Positions 26,866 to 35,925 of a stretch of DNA of 64,000 nt are shown one piece after another. The stretch's first letter is position 1. Each line of letters begins with the position of its first letter. This DNA is from an uncultured Pelagibacteraceae bacterium (lineage in GTDB: Bacteria > Pseudomonadota > Alphaproteobacteria > Pelagibacterales > Pelagibacteraceae). The notes beneath the pieces are model-generated. The model was not told where the DNA came from. It worked only from the letters and a program-made list of their open reading frames with translations, and ran no database searches. The stretch is taken from contig CACJOA010000001.1 in NCBI GenBank assembly GCA_902594915.1, forward strand, positions 1-64,000, written 5' to 3'. A program made the translations under genes and the position numbers.

Positions 26866-29201
26866 TAATAAAATCTTAATATATTATTTATATTCAATCC
26901 ATTGTTATTTGAATTAATCACCTTTCCTTCTTCAACATTGATATCTTTGTACGTCTCTATAATCATATCTTTTGAAGAAAACTCAGCTTTTGTCCCTGTG
27001 ATATTGTCAACTACCATCATTGTAATTCCGTCAGGAACTTTAAATGGACGTGCATCAGATTTTTTGATTGCTTTTTCTACGAAATTTTTAAAAATAGGTA
27101 GAGCTGTTTTTGATCCTGTTTCAAATTTACCTAGACTTTTTGGGTTATCCATTCCTACATAAACACCAATTACCAAACTTGAGGTAAATCCTATAAACCA
27201 TGCATCAGTATTTTCATTTGTTGTACCTGTTTTACCAGCCAAATTCAGTTTTAGTTCCTTTAATTTTTTACCAGTACCTCTATGTATAACTCCCTCCAAT
27301 AATGATGTAATTTGATAGGCTGTTTGAGAAGAAAATACTTTTTTATAATTATCTTTTATCTGCGGAAACTTATCACTTGTATAAGAAATTTGATCACAAT
27401 TTAAACATGTTCTCATTTCATTATTTAGAATGGTATTACCCTCGCTATCTTGAACTCTATCAATTAAAATAGGTTTAACTAGTTTTCCACCATTAACAAA
27501 AGCTGAATAAGCTGAAGTTAATTTCATGAGAGTTGTCTCTGTTGAACCAAGAGATATAGATAATAATTCATCTGGATTTTCATAAATACCTAAATCTTTT
27601 GAGAAATTTATAACCTTATCTATTCCAAGGTCCTGGGCTATCCTAACTGTCATTAAGTTTCTTGATTTTTCAAGACCAGTTCTAAGTGTTGAAGGACCGT
27701 AAAACTTTTTACCATAATTTTCAGGTTTCCACTTTTTTAAGTCAGATCCTTGATCTAAAACCAATGGAGCATCTAGGACTAAAGTTGTCGGTGTATAATT
27801 ATTTTCTAAAGCAAGAGCGTACACAAATGGCTTAAATGCAGAACCTGGTTGTCTCAATGCCTGGGTAGCTCTATTGAATTCACTATTTTTAAAACTAAAA
27901 CCTCCGCTTAAGGCTAAGACCCTTCCAGTAAAAGGATCCATTACAACAATACCTCCATTTATTAGTGGAATTTGTTTTAAACTAAAATTATTTTTTTTGA
28001 TTTTTTCAACATAAATAATATCACCCACCTCAAATAATTCATTAAATTCCTTTTTTGTCCAAGATATTTCTTTGTAGTCTAAAAGACCTTTAGATTTATC
28101 TTTTAATTCAATATTTGCAGAAAATTGATCGATGTTTTTTATAATTGCAATTTTCCAATTTATAGACTTCTCAAGTTCATATTTTTCTAATCCGTTGTAC
28201 CAATTTTTAGTATATCTTTTATTTAAAAGTGGACCTCTCCATCCTTTTCTTTTATCATAAGATATTAAACCTTCTCGAAGCGAGTTTGTTGCAATATTCT
28301 GCAAATCTAATTTAATTGGGGTGTTTATACTAAATCCCTGTTTATAGACTTTTTCATAAGTAAGTTTATCAATTATATTTTTTCTAACATCTTCAATATA
28401 ATACTGGGAGTCTTCTAGAAATATTTTCTTTTTTTTCTTTAAATTTATCTTTTGTTTAGAAATCTCATTAAATTCTTCAATATTCAAAAATTTATTTTCT
28501 AGTAAATTTTTTAATACTAGGTTCCTTCTAAATTTTGCCAACTCTATATTTCTGTAAGGGTTATACTTACTTGGTGCTTTAGGTAATGCTGCCAATAGAG
28601 CCGACTCTGCATAGTCTAATTCTTTAATAGATTTATCAAAATATTCTAAACTAGCAGCTGCAACACCATATGCTCCACTTCCCAAATAAATCTGATTAAG
28701 GTATAACTCTAATATCCTCTCTTTTGATAAGGCTCTTTCGATTCTAAATGCCAATATTGCTTCTTTTATTTTTCTATTTAGACTTACTTCATTAGTTAAC
28801 AAAAAATTTTTTGCAACTTGTTGAGTTATTGTTGAGGCTCCCTCTAATCTTTTTGAAGTGAGTATGTTGCTTATATTATTAATTATTGCCCTCATAACTC
28901 CTTTGGCATCAACTCCAGGGTGTGAAAAAAAATTTTTATCTTCTGCTGATAAGAAAGAATTTATTACATTTTTTGGAATTGAGTTAAAAGGCACGAAAAT
29001 TCTTTTCTCCTTGGAAAAATCAGCTACCAATTCGCCATTTCCTGAATATACCTTACTTGACACCGGTGGTTTATAGTTTTTTAAGAATTTATAATCAGGA
29101 ATATTGTTAGAAAAACTCCACAAAATACTGAGAATACTTATCGAAATAAGTAGGAAAAAACTTAAACAAATTATGAATAATTTTTTAAATAATATGCTCA
29201 T
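26865..29201 (-). CDS. mrcA: Penicillin-binding protein 1A (class A)
   Basis: A 778-residue bifunctional peptidoglycan synthase. One N-terminal membrane helix (about 5-28) anchors it. The glycosyltransferase domain shows SAEDKNFFSHPGVD, the GASTITQQVAKN block, RKIKEAILA and LYLNQIYLGSGAYG. The transpeptidase domain has SxxK in GSAFKPF, the YSAFVNGG region and KTGTT. An OB-like insert between domains is typical of PBP1A. It polymerises and cross-links the wall in the periplasm. It lies just upstream of prfB with a one-base overlap and is divergent from the RNase E gene. Confidence 0.94.
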   Translation of the reverse strand: MSILFKKLFIICLSFFLLISISILSILWSFSNNIPDYKFLKNYKPPVSSKVYSGNGELVADFSKEKRIFVPFNSIPKNVINSFLSAEDKNFFSHPGVDAKGVMRAIINNISNILTSKRLEGASTITQQVAKNFLLTNEVSLNRKIKEAILAFRIERALSKERILELYLNQIYLGSGAYGVAAASLEYFDKSIKELDYAESALLAALPKAPSKYNPYRNIELAKFRRNLVLKNLLENKFLNIEEFNEISKQKINLKKKKKIFLEDSQYYIEDVRKNIIDKLTYEKVYKQGFSINTPIKLDLQNIATNSLREGLISYDKRKGWRGPLLNKRYTKNWYNGLEKYELEKSINWKIAIIKNIDQFSANIELKDKSKGLLDYKEISWTKKEFNELFEVGDIIYVEKIKKNNFSLKQIPLINGGIVVMDPFTGRVLALSGGFSFKNSEFNRATQALRQPGSAFKPFVYALALENNYTPTTLVLDAPLVLDQGSDLKKWKPENYGKKFYGPSTLRTGLEKSRNLMTVRIAQDLGIDKVINFSKDLGIYENPDELLSISLGSTETTLMKLTSAYSAFVNGGKLVKPILIDRVQDSEGNTILNNEMRTCLNCDQISYTSDKFPQIKDNYKKVFSSQTAYQITSLLEGVIHRGTGKKLKELKLNLAGKTGTTNENTDAWFIGFTSSLVIGVYVGMDNPKSLGKFETGSKTALPIFKNFVEKAIKKSDARPFKVPDGITMMVVDNITGTKAEFSSKDMIIETYKDINVEEGKVINSNNNGLNINNILRFY

Positions 29202-29296
29202 TTTGTTTCCATTATATATCTTAATTTGTTAAAGATAAGGCATAAGAATAACAAAATTTTAATAAAAATTTAAATGAAACATCTAAAAAAATTATT

Positions 29297-31075
29297 ATGG
29301 AAAAAAATTTATATATTGATGCATCGCATCCAAATGAAACTAGAGTTGTTATTAAGTCAGATAGTAATATTGAAGATTACGAGTACGAAGGTTTAAAAAG
29401 TAATTTAAATAAAAACAATATATATCTCGGCAAAGTAAGTAGAATTGAGCCATCGTTACAGGCAGCTTTCATAGATTTTGGTCGAGAGCGACATGGCTTT
29501 CTCTCATTTAACGATATTCAATCCGACTACTACCAAATACCAAAAAGTGATTTGAAAATTATTAAGGAGGAAGAGGAAAAAGCAAGAGAAAAACTTTCGA
29601 AAGAAAATGAAGCTAAAGAGGCAGAAAATTTAGCTGAAGGAAAACTTGAAATTGACGATCCAATTGAAAAAATAGATATTGAAGAAAAACAAAATACTGA
29701 AGATGAAAAAGAAAAAAAAAGTGAAAGTAAGCTAAGATTTAAAAGATATAAAATCCAAGAAGTAATTAAACCAAATCAAGTAATTCTTGTTCAAGTTATT
29801 AAAGATGAAAGAGGACAAAAAGGTGCAGCTTTGAGCACATTTATATCTATAGCTGGTAAGTACATTGTGTTAATGCCAAATACTCCTAAAGGAGGTGGAA
29901 TTTCCAGAAAAATTTTTAATCCAGCTGATAGAAAAAAAATTAGAATCATTTTAAACGAAATAGAAATACCAAAAGAAATGGGATTAATTGTGAGAACGGC
30001 TGGAAGTAATAAAACTAAAAATGAGATTGAACATGATCTAACATCTTTAATAAAAACTTGGAACCAAATTAAAGAAGTTGCTCTTGACTCAATAGCACCA
30101 TCCTTAATCCATCAAGAAAGTGAGATAATAAAAAGAACTTTAAGAGACATGTATGATGATAATACAAATAATATTATTATTGAGGGTAATGAAGGTTACA
30201 AGAAAGCTCAAAATTACATGAAAATGATGATGCCTTCACATGTAAAAAAAATTAAAAAATATAGAGGCAAAATCCCTCTTTTTATTGAGGAGGGTATTGA
30301 GCAAAAATTAAATCAAATATTTGAGTCTGAGATCAAATTAAACTCTGGTGGTTATTTAGTTATAAACCCAACAGAAGCTCTTGTATCTATCGATATTAAC
30401 TCAGGAAGCTCAATTAAACAAAAAAATGTTGAAAGTACAGCCTTAGATACCAATTTAGAGGCTGCTGATGAAATCGCAAGACAGATAAAAATTAGAGATT
30501 TATCAGGACTCATTATAATTGATTTTATTGATATGTTGAATTACGGAAACAGAAGACTCGTTGAAAGAAGACTTAAAGAAAAATGTAGACGAGATAGAGC
30601 TAGAATTCAGATTGGAAGAATTAGTAATTTTGGTTTGTTAGAAATGTCTAGACAAAGATTAAGAGAAAGTGCAGTTAAATGGAAGGTAAATCTTACCGAC
30701 GAGTCATTTGCACAAAAATTATTAAAACTTGTTGAATTAAGAGCTGTGTTGAGTAAAGCAAAATTTGTAAAGCTAAAAGTTTGTCAAAAAATTTCAGATT
30801 TTTTAAAAGAAAATTTTGTTGATAACTTAACTTATTTCGAAAAAAAAAATAAAATGAAAATTGACATAATATCAGAAAGTTCACTAATAATTCCTGAATA
30901 TATTATTGAAATAAAAAATAAATCAAAAAAAACAATAGATTTGATTGAAAACTTTAAAACTTTAAAAAACTTAGAAACTCAAAAAAAAGATGCAAAAATA
31001 ATAAATATTAACGAAAACAAAAAGTTTAATAAAAGGACTTACAGAAAGAAAAAGTATTTTAAGAAAGTTAAATAA
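29297..31075 (+). CDS. rne: Ribonuclease E/G, without zinc-link cysteines
   Basis: A 592-residue RNase E/G catalytic protein. The N-terminal S1 domain is split by a long acidic insertion (about residues 90-150, many Glu and Lys), as in alphaproteobacterial RNase E. The 5'-sensor/DNase-I-like core is clear, with the metal aspartates in IIDFIDM and the block RIQIGRISNFGLLEMSRQRLR. After this, RNase E normally has a CPxC zinc-link for tetramer assembly; here it is missing and only isolated cysteines occur. There is only a short basic tail, so no large degradosome scaffold. The function is mRNA decay and rRNA processing. Its tail overlaps thiG by eight bases. Confidence 0.9.
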   Translation: MEKNLYIDASHPNETRVVIKSDSNIEDYEYEGLKSNLNKNNIYLGKVSRIEPSLQAAFIDFGRERHGFLSFNDIQSDYYQIPKSDLKIIKEEEEKAREKLSKENEAKEAENLAEGKLEIDDPIEKIDIEEKQNTEDEKEKKSESKLRFKRYKIQEVIKPNQVILVQVIKDERGQKGAALSTFISIAGKYIVLMPNTPKGGGISRKIFNPADRKKIRIILNEIEIPKEMGLIVRTAGSNKTKNEIEHDLTSLIKTWNQIKEVALDSIAPSLIHQESEIIKRTLRDMYDDNTNNIIIEGNEGYKKAQNYMKMMMPSHVKKIKKYRGKIPLFIEEGIEQKLNQIFESEIKLNSGGYLVINPTEALVSIDINSGSSIKQKNVESTALDTNLEAADEIARQIKIRDLSGLIIIDFIDMLNYGNRRLVERRLKEKCRRDRARIQIGRISNFGLLEMSRQRLRESAVKWKVNLTDESFAQKLLKLVELRAVLSKAKFVKLKVCQKISDFLKENFVDNLTYFEKKNKMKIDIISESSLIIPEYIIEIKNKSKKTIDLIENFKTLKNLETQKKDAKIININENKKFNKRTYRKKKYFKKVK

Positions 31076-31841
31076 TTCCTTTTTCAGGTGACGATGGTTC
31101 ACCCATTAAAGATTTATTAATTCTTCCTGATATATATGACAAGCGTCCTGCTATTACAGCATTTCTAAATGCTAGTGCCATTTCGAATGGTTTTTTTGCT
31201 TTTGCGATTGCAGTATTAACTAATACACCATCACAACCAAGTTCCATTGCAATTGTAGCATCAGAGGCCTGTCCTAATCCAGCATCAATAATGAGAGGTA
31301 ATTTTGTTTGTTTTCTAATTATTCTAATATTAACTTTATTTAATATTCCTAATCCTGAGCCAATTGGAGCTGCTAAGGGCATAATTGCACAAGCTCCAGA
31401 ATTTTCCAACCTTTTTGCCATCAAAGGATCATCATTACAATAAACCATCACCTTAAAACCCTCCTTGGTAAGAACTTCTGTTGATTTTAAAGTTTCAATC
31501 ATTTCTGGAAATAAGTTCTTTTTATCTCCTAGGACTTCAAGTTTGACTAATCTCCATCCGCCAATTTCTCTTGCAAGTCTCAAAGTTCTAAGTGCATCTT
31601 TAGAATTAAAACATCCTGCTGTATTAGGTAAATAAGTAATTTTTTTTGGATCAATATAATCCATCAAGAGAGGTTTTTTCTTATCAAGAATATTCACTCT
31701 TCTTACAGCTACTGTGACGATTTCAGCTCCTGACAATTCTATTGCTTTAGCGCACTCTTTCATGGTCTTATACTTGCCAGTACCTACAATCAGTCTTGAA
31801 CTATATTTTTTATTTGAAATAATTAAATCGTCTTTTTTCAA
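31068..31841 (-). CDS. thiG: Thiazole synthase
   Basis: A 257-residue TIM-barrel enzyme that builds the thiazole phosphate of thiamin from DXP, dehydroglycine and ThiS-thiocarboxylate. Key blocks: SRLIVGTGKY near the start, EIVTVAVRR, LPNTAGC, DDPLMAKRLE, MPLAAPIGSGLG, and IDAGLGQASDA. The Schiff-base lysine is in LVKLEVLGD. The thiS gene lies two bases upstream on the same strand, a typical pair. Confidence 0.95.
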   Translation of the reverse strand: MKKDDLIISNKKYSSRLIVGTGKYKTMKECAKAIELSGAEIVTVAVRRVNILDKKKPLLMDYIDPKKITYLPNTAGCFNSKDALRTLRLAREIGGWRLVKLEVLGDKKNLFPEMIETLKSTEVLTKEGFKVMVYCNDDPLMAKRLENSGACAIMPLAAPIGSGLGILNKVNIRIIRKQTKLPLIIDAGLGQASDATIAMELGCDGVLVNTAIAKAKKPFEMALAFRNAVIAGRLSYISGRINKSLMGEPSSPEKGII

Positions 31842-31843
31842 AA

Positions 31844-32053
31844 TTATCCACCTCCTATAAAATGAACTATTTCCACTTTATCATTTTTCTTTAAATTTAT
31901 TTTTTTCAACTTTTTTTTATCTACTATTTCTTGATTAAGTTCAATTGCTACTTTTTTTAAAGGAATTCTTAAAATATGTACAAGATTAGCTAAATTAGTA
32001 TTTTTAGCAATTAGCTTTACTTTACCATTTACTTTTATTTTTATTTTTTTCAT
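31844..32053 (-). CDS. thiS: Sulfur carrier protein ThiS
   Basis: A 69-residue ubiquitin-like protein, starting at the ATG at 32051-32053. It ends in IVHFIGGG, the C-terminal glycine tail that is thiocarboxylated and gives sulfur to thiazole synthase. It is very lysine-rich. The frame stays open upstream to 32218, but that part lies antisense to aroQ and encodes nothing like ThiS, so it was left out. The start is only 16 bases from the divergent aroQ start, leaving no room for two full separate promoters. Confidence 0.9.
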   Translation of the reverse strand: MKKIKIKVNGKVKLIAKNTNLANLVHILRIPLKKVAIELNQEIVDKKKLKKINLKKNDKVEIVHFIGGG

Positions 32054-32069
32054 CGTATATAAGAGCTGA

Positions 32070-32516
32070 ATGAGTAATAAAATTATTATAATTAATGGTC
32101 CTAATCTTAATCTATTAGGAGAGAGAGAACAATCACAATATGGATCGATCACTCTAAAAAAAATCCAAGAAAATTGTATAAATAAATCTAAAGAACTAGG
32201 TCTTGATTTAGAATTCAAACAATCTAATATTGAAGGGGAGTTAGTAAATTTAATTCAGTCTTCTAGAAAAGTTTTTGATGGTATGATTATTAATGCTGCA
32301 GCTTTTACTCATACATCTGTAGCTATAAGAGATGCGTTAAATATTTTTAGAAAACCTATTATTGAAGTCCATATCTCGAATATTTATAGAAGAGAGGAAT
32401 TTAGGCGTAAATCTTTAATAAGTGATGTTGTTACAGGTGGTATCTATGGTCTAGGGGACGAAGGTTATATTTTAGCCATAATTTCAATGCAAAAGCTTTT
32501 AAAAAATGAAAATTGA
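32070..32516 (+). CDS. aroQ: Type II 3-dehydroquinate dehydratase
   Basis: A 148-residue type II dehydroquinase of the shikimate pathway. Diagnostic segments: IINGPNLNLLGEREQSQYG (with the catalytic Tyr and Arg), QSNIEGELV, INAAAFTHTSVAIRDAL, VEVHISN-like VHISNIYRREEFR with catalytic His, and GVVTGG-like DVVTGGIYGLG. Length is normal. It overlaps accB by 11 bases, so aroQ, accB and accC form an operon, a common order in Proteobacteria. Confidence 0.95.
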   Translation: MSNKIIIINGPNLNLLGEREQSQYGSITLKKIQENCINKSKELGLDLEFKQSNIEGELVNLIQSSRKVFDGMIINAAAFTHTSVAIRDALNIFRKPIIEVHISNIYRREEFRRKSLISDVVTGGIYGLGDEGYILAIISMQKLLKNEN

Positions 32517-32931
32517 TAAAAAAATTATTAAAGAACTAAGTGATTATTTAGATGAATTCAATTTAACTGAATTGGAATACACTGAGAAAGACACTAAAAT
32601 AAAGGTTTCAAAAAATAATTTTTCAATTAATGATCAATCATCTTCCAAAAATCTAACCTCAACTTCCAAGCCAAATAAAGAAGTAAAAACTAAGACTGGG
32701 ATAGAAGTAACATCTCCAATAATTGGTACAGCTTATCACGCACCAGAACCTGGAGCAAAAAAATTTGTTGAAATTGGAAAGAAGATTAAAAAAGGCGACA
32801 CTGTAATGATAGTAGAGGCTATGAAAACAATGAATCATGTACCGTCAACTTCTGATGGTACAGTAAAAGAGATATGTGTATCTGATGGACAGCCAGTAGA
32901 ATTTGGACAAACTATAATTATCTTAGAATAA
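32506..32931 (+). CDS. accB: Biotin carboxyl carrier protein of acetyl-CoA carboxylase
   Basis: A 141-residue carrier. The N-terminal helix region is followed by a Ser/Lys-rich linker (about 40-65) and the biotinyl domain, with the biotin lysine Lys107 in VEAMKTMNHV. It carries carboxybiotin from AccC to the carboxyltransferase for malonyl-CoA synthesis. It starts inside the end of aroQ and its stop overlaps the accC start by one base. Confidence 0.95.
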   Translation: MKIDKKIIKELSDYLDEFNLTELEYTEKDTKIKVSKNNFSINDQSSSKNLTSTSKPNKEVKTKTGIEVTSPIIGTAYHAPEPGAKKFVEIGKKIKKGDTVMIVEAMKTMNHVPSTSDGTVKEICVSDGQPVEFGQTIIILE

Positions 32932-34268
32932 TGTTTAAAAAAATTTTAATTGCAAACCGAGGGGAAATTGCAGTTAGAGTAATTAGAGCATGTAAAGAGT
33001 GGGGTATTGCGACTGTAGCTATACACTCTGATGTTGATAGAAACAGTATGCACGTAAAATTAGCTGATGAAAGTATTTGTATCGGCTCGCATTTACCTGA
33101 AAACTCTTATTTAAATATACCAGCTTTAATGTCGGCTATAGAACTGACTAACTCTGAAGCAGTTCATCCAGGTTATGGTTTTTTATCTGAAAATGCAAAT
33201 TTTGCTAAAGTGTTAGAGGAAAATAATATTAAATTTATTGGAGCGTCCTCTAAACATATAAAAATGATGGGCGATAAAATACAGGCAAAAAAAATTGCAA
33301 AGGAAAACGGCCTGCCTGTTATTGAAGGTTCTGAAGGTGGGATAAAAGATGTTTCTACGGCAAAAGAACTTTGTAAAAAAATTGGATTTCCTATTCTTAT
33401 AAAAGCTGCCGGTGGTGGTGGTGGAAAAGGAATGAAAATTGTAAATAAAGAGGAAGATTTTGAATCAATGTTTTTAACTGCTAAATCAGAGGCTAAAAAA
33501 TATTTTGGTAATGACGAAGTTTACATAGAAAAGTTTTTTCAAAACCCTAGACATATTGAGGTTCAGATTTTAGCTGGAAAAAATAGAGTCGTTCATTTAC
33601 ATGAGAGGGATTGCTCTGTACAAAGAAGACATCAAAAATTAATTGAGGAAACTCCCAGTCCAGTTTTGAATGAAAACATCAGAAAAGAGTTATTTGAAAA
33701 GACTGTAAATATGGTCAGTAAAATTGGATATGAGGGAGCTGGTACAGTCGAATTCATATATGAAGATAATAAATTTTATTTTTTAGAAATGAATACAAGG
33801 GTTCAAGTTGAACACCCTGTTTCAGAAATGGTTACAGGAATTGATATAATTAAAGAACAAATTTGGATTGCTTTTTCAGGTAAAACCGCACTAGAGCAAT
33901 CAGATATAAAACCAAGAGGTCATGCAATTGAGTGTAGGATCAATGCCGAGGACGCTAGTAAAAACTTTCAACCTTCTCCAGGTACAATTGGTATGTGTCA
34001 TCAACCTTCAGGTTTTAGAACAAGAGTAGATGGTGCAATTTTTCAAGGATGTAAAATAACTCCATATTATGACAGTATGATATGCAAACTTATTTGTCAT
34101 GGAAGGAATAGAATGGAAGCGATTCAAAGAATGAATAGATCTCTTGATGAGTTTGTTATTGAGGGAATTACTACAACTATACCTTTACACAAAAAGCTAT
34201 TAAATCATAAGAAATTTATAAATTCAGACTTTAATGTTACCTGGTTAGATAAAGAAAAAATAATCTAA
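32931..34268 (+). CDS. accC: Biotin carboxylase subunit of acetyl-CoA carboxylase
   Basis: A 445-residue ATP-grasp enzyme. Motifs: ILIANRGEIAVRVIRACKE at the start, HPGYGFLSEN, the glycine-rich loop AAGGGGGKGMK, EKFFQNPRHIEVQIL, ERDCSVQRRHQK and FLEMNTRVQVEHPV. It carboxylates the biotin of AccB at the cost of ATP. It is the last gene of the aroQ-accB-accC operon and converges on the DUF2155 gene with a four-base overlap. Confidence 0.97.
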   Translation: MFKKILIANRGEIAVRVIRACKEWGIATVAIHSDVDRNSMHVKLADESICIGSHLPENSYLNIPALMSAIELTNSEAVHPGYGFLSENANFAKVLEENNIKFIGASSKHIKMMGDKIQAKKIAKENGLPVIEGSEGGIKDVSTAKELCKKIGFPILIKAAGGGGGKGMKIVNKEEDFESMFLTAKSEAKKYFGNDEVYIEKFFQNPRHIEVQILAGKNRVVHLHERDCSVQRRHQKLIEETPSPVLNENIRKELFEKTVNMVSKIGYEGAGTVEFIYEDNKFYFLEMNTRVQVEHPVSEMVTGIDIIKEQIWIAFSGKTALEQSDIKPRGHAIECRINAEDASKNFQPSPGTIGMCHQPSGFRTRVDGAIFQGCKITPYYDSMICKLICHGRNRMEAIQRMNRSLDEFVIEGITTTIPLHKKLLNHKKFINSDFNVTWLDKEKII

Positions 34269-34666
34269 TCACATCCAACTAACCAAATATCATGCACTGG
34301 GTGATCAAAAGGAGTTATTGATGGACTTGACGAAAACATCCAACCATTAAATACAAATACATCGTCATTATTTTTATTTGTTAAATCCCTTACTTGTATA
34401 TAAGCAGTAATTTCAGGACTGTCATCAAATTCTGAATTACTACATTTTATACTTTTTATGATTAAATCTTTGTGCTTATGTTCTTCACCATTTTTTAGAT
34501 TAATCAGAATATTTTTTGAGCTAATTTTATCTAGAACCTGAATAACTGTAATTTCACCAATTAAATTTTCTTTAGAATATATGTCAAAAAAAATAAAAAA
34601 ATTTAAAAATGAAATTAAAATAATAATTTTAATCTTTCCAGGTTTTATATTTTTTTTTAATAGCAT
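34265..34666 (-). CDS. DUF2155 protein, exported
   Basis: A 133-residue protein with a basic n-region and a hydrophobic signal segment (about 14-32), so it is likely exported or membrane tethered. The C-terminal part, ITAYIQVRDLTN through VFNGWMFSSSPSITPFDHP and VHDIWLVGC, is the DUF2155 family, common beside the NDUFA12-like gene in Alphaproteobacteria. Function is unknown. It overlaps the NDUFA12 gene by 38 bases; this is long but no better start is seen. It ends tail to tail with accC. Confidence 0.82.
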   Translation of the reverse strand: MLLKKNIKPGKIKIIILISFLNFFIFFDIYSKENLIGEITVIQVLDKISSKNILINLKNGEEHKHKDLIIKSIKCSNSEFDDSPEITAYIQVRDLTNKNNDDVFVFNGWMFSSSPSITPFDHPVHDIWLVGCD

Positions 34667-34988
34667 TTTTATTTTTATTAGGATAGTAAGCTTTTTCAGT
34701 TCCTGTTAAATTTGGTTTATGGGGTTTTTGCCATTCATATTTTTCTAAATTATGGTTCTTTTCGATCTTATTAGGTGTAAAATGTATCCAAGAATACCAC
34801 TCAACTGGAATTTTAGAAGCATCTATTTCATTAGAATAAATTACCCATCTTTTTCCGTTTTTACTTTCATAGTATTTGTTACCAAAACTATCCGTACCGA
34901 CATATTTACCCATAAAAATAGTTTTTATTCTCGTCCCAAAAGTATCTTGATTCCACCAGGTGAAAATTTTTTTAAAAACTGTCAACAT
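34629..34988 (-). CDS. NDUFA12-like complex I accessory subunit
   Basis: A 119-residue protein matching the B17.2/NDUFA12 family: TWWNQDTFGTRIKTIFMGKYVGTD near the start, YYESKNGKRWVIY, and PVEWYSWIHF, followed by a Pro/Lys-rich tail with KPHKPNLTGTEKAYYP. In Alphaproteobacteria and mitochondria this protein belongs to the supernumerary subunits of NADH:ubiquinone oxidoreductase and sits at the membrane side of the enzyme. Its presence supports an alphaproteobacterial origin. It is followed on the same strand by the DUF2155 gene. Confidence 0.88.
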   Translation of the reverse strand: MLTVFKKIFTWWNQDTFGTRIKTIFMGKYVGTDSFGNKYYESKNGKRWVIYSNEIDASKIPVEWYSWIHFTPNKIEKNHNLEKYEWQKPHKPNLTGTEKAYYPNKNKNAIKKKYKTWKD

Positions 34989-35102
34989 AAAAAATATAAT
35001 TTATTTCAATTTAAAATTGTATAATTTAAATTAGACTAAAATTTGATTTTGTATATAAGTTAAATGAATCTTTTTTCAAATTAATTTAACTAATGAGGTA
35101 AA

Positions 35103-35924
35103 ATGGCAAAATATTTAGTAGAAACTTATTACACTTGTACATTCAAAGTAAACCATTACTTAGATAAGATCAACGAGTTAGAGCTAAAAAACTTAGAAAA
35201 AAGAGATGATGGAAAATTCGAGATTTTGGACGTAAAGCTTGACAATAGAAAAACAAAAAATCTTGACCCGAAGAATAATAAGGTTATTGAGAATAATAAA
35301 GTTGACATAATTTCAGATAATAGTTCCTCAACAAAAAGCTTAGAAAAAATTATAAAATCAAAAAATATAAACTCCGAAATTACTGGCAAGAGGTTTAGTA
35401 TGCCTGATAGAAGAAAGGGTTATATTCAAAAAGCCACTATAGGAGACCATAAAGTTTATCTTCATACTGGCGAATATGAGGATGGAAAAATTGGTGAAAT
35501 ATTTATTGATACAAGTAAAGAGGGTGAATTAGTGAAGGCTTTAATGAATAATTTTGCAATTGCAGTTTCGCTTGGACTTCAATATGGCGTACCTTTAGAT
35601 GAATTTATAAACGCATTTGTTGGTACAAAATTTGAGCCTTCTGGAAAAGTTTATGGAAATGACAGAATTTTAAGTGCAACATCAATTTTAGACTACATTT
35701 TTAGAGAATTAGCTATTTCGTACCAAAATAGAGAAGATCTTGCTCATACACCATCAATTGGAAATTCAGAAAACCTTGGTGCAGACGATCAACATTCTGA
35801 AGATCAAAATCAACTTTTAAAAATTGTCAAAGATATAACTAGCAAAGGATTTGTAAGGAACAATTATAGAAAAAATCTTGTTGATCTTTCTGATGTAAAA
35901 ATAAATCTTAAAGGAAAAAAATAG
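35103..35924 (+). CDS. Stand-alone NrdJ C-terminal (TSCPD) domain protein
   Basis: A 273-residue protein. Residues about 98-240 ([65 protein letters not shown] and [11 protein letters not shown]) match the C-terminal part of the B12-dependent ribonucleotide reductase NrdJ. No reductase barrel precedes it. The first 60 residues ([19 protein letters not shown]) do not belong to that enzyme as I know it, and an acidic/lysine linker follows. In Pseudomonas a split NrdJb does exist, so it may be a detached subunit or a separate regulator. GAGGT lies a few bases before the ATG. No full nrdJ is in the window. Confidence 0.72.
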   Translation: MAKYLVETYYTCTFKVNHYLDKINELELKNLEKRDDGKFEILDVKLDNRKTKNLDPKNNKVIENNKVDIISDNSSSTKSLEKIIKSKNINSEITGKRFSMPDRRKGYIQKATIGDHKVYLHTGEYEDGKIGEIFIDTSKEGELVKALMNNFAIAVSLGLQYGVPLDEFINAFVGTKFEPSGKVYGNDRILSATSILDYIFRELAISYQNREDLAHTPSIGNSENLGADDQHSEDQNQLLKIVKDITSKGFVRNNYRKNLVDLSDVKINLKGKK

Positions 35925-35925
35925 A

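Noticed and set aside
32054-32218. Upstream part of the open frame that contains thiS
   Set aside because: It is antisense to aroQ, shows no ThiS similarity, and the ATG at 32053 begins a full-length ThiS.
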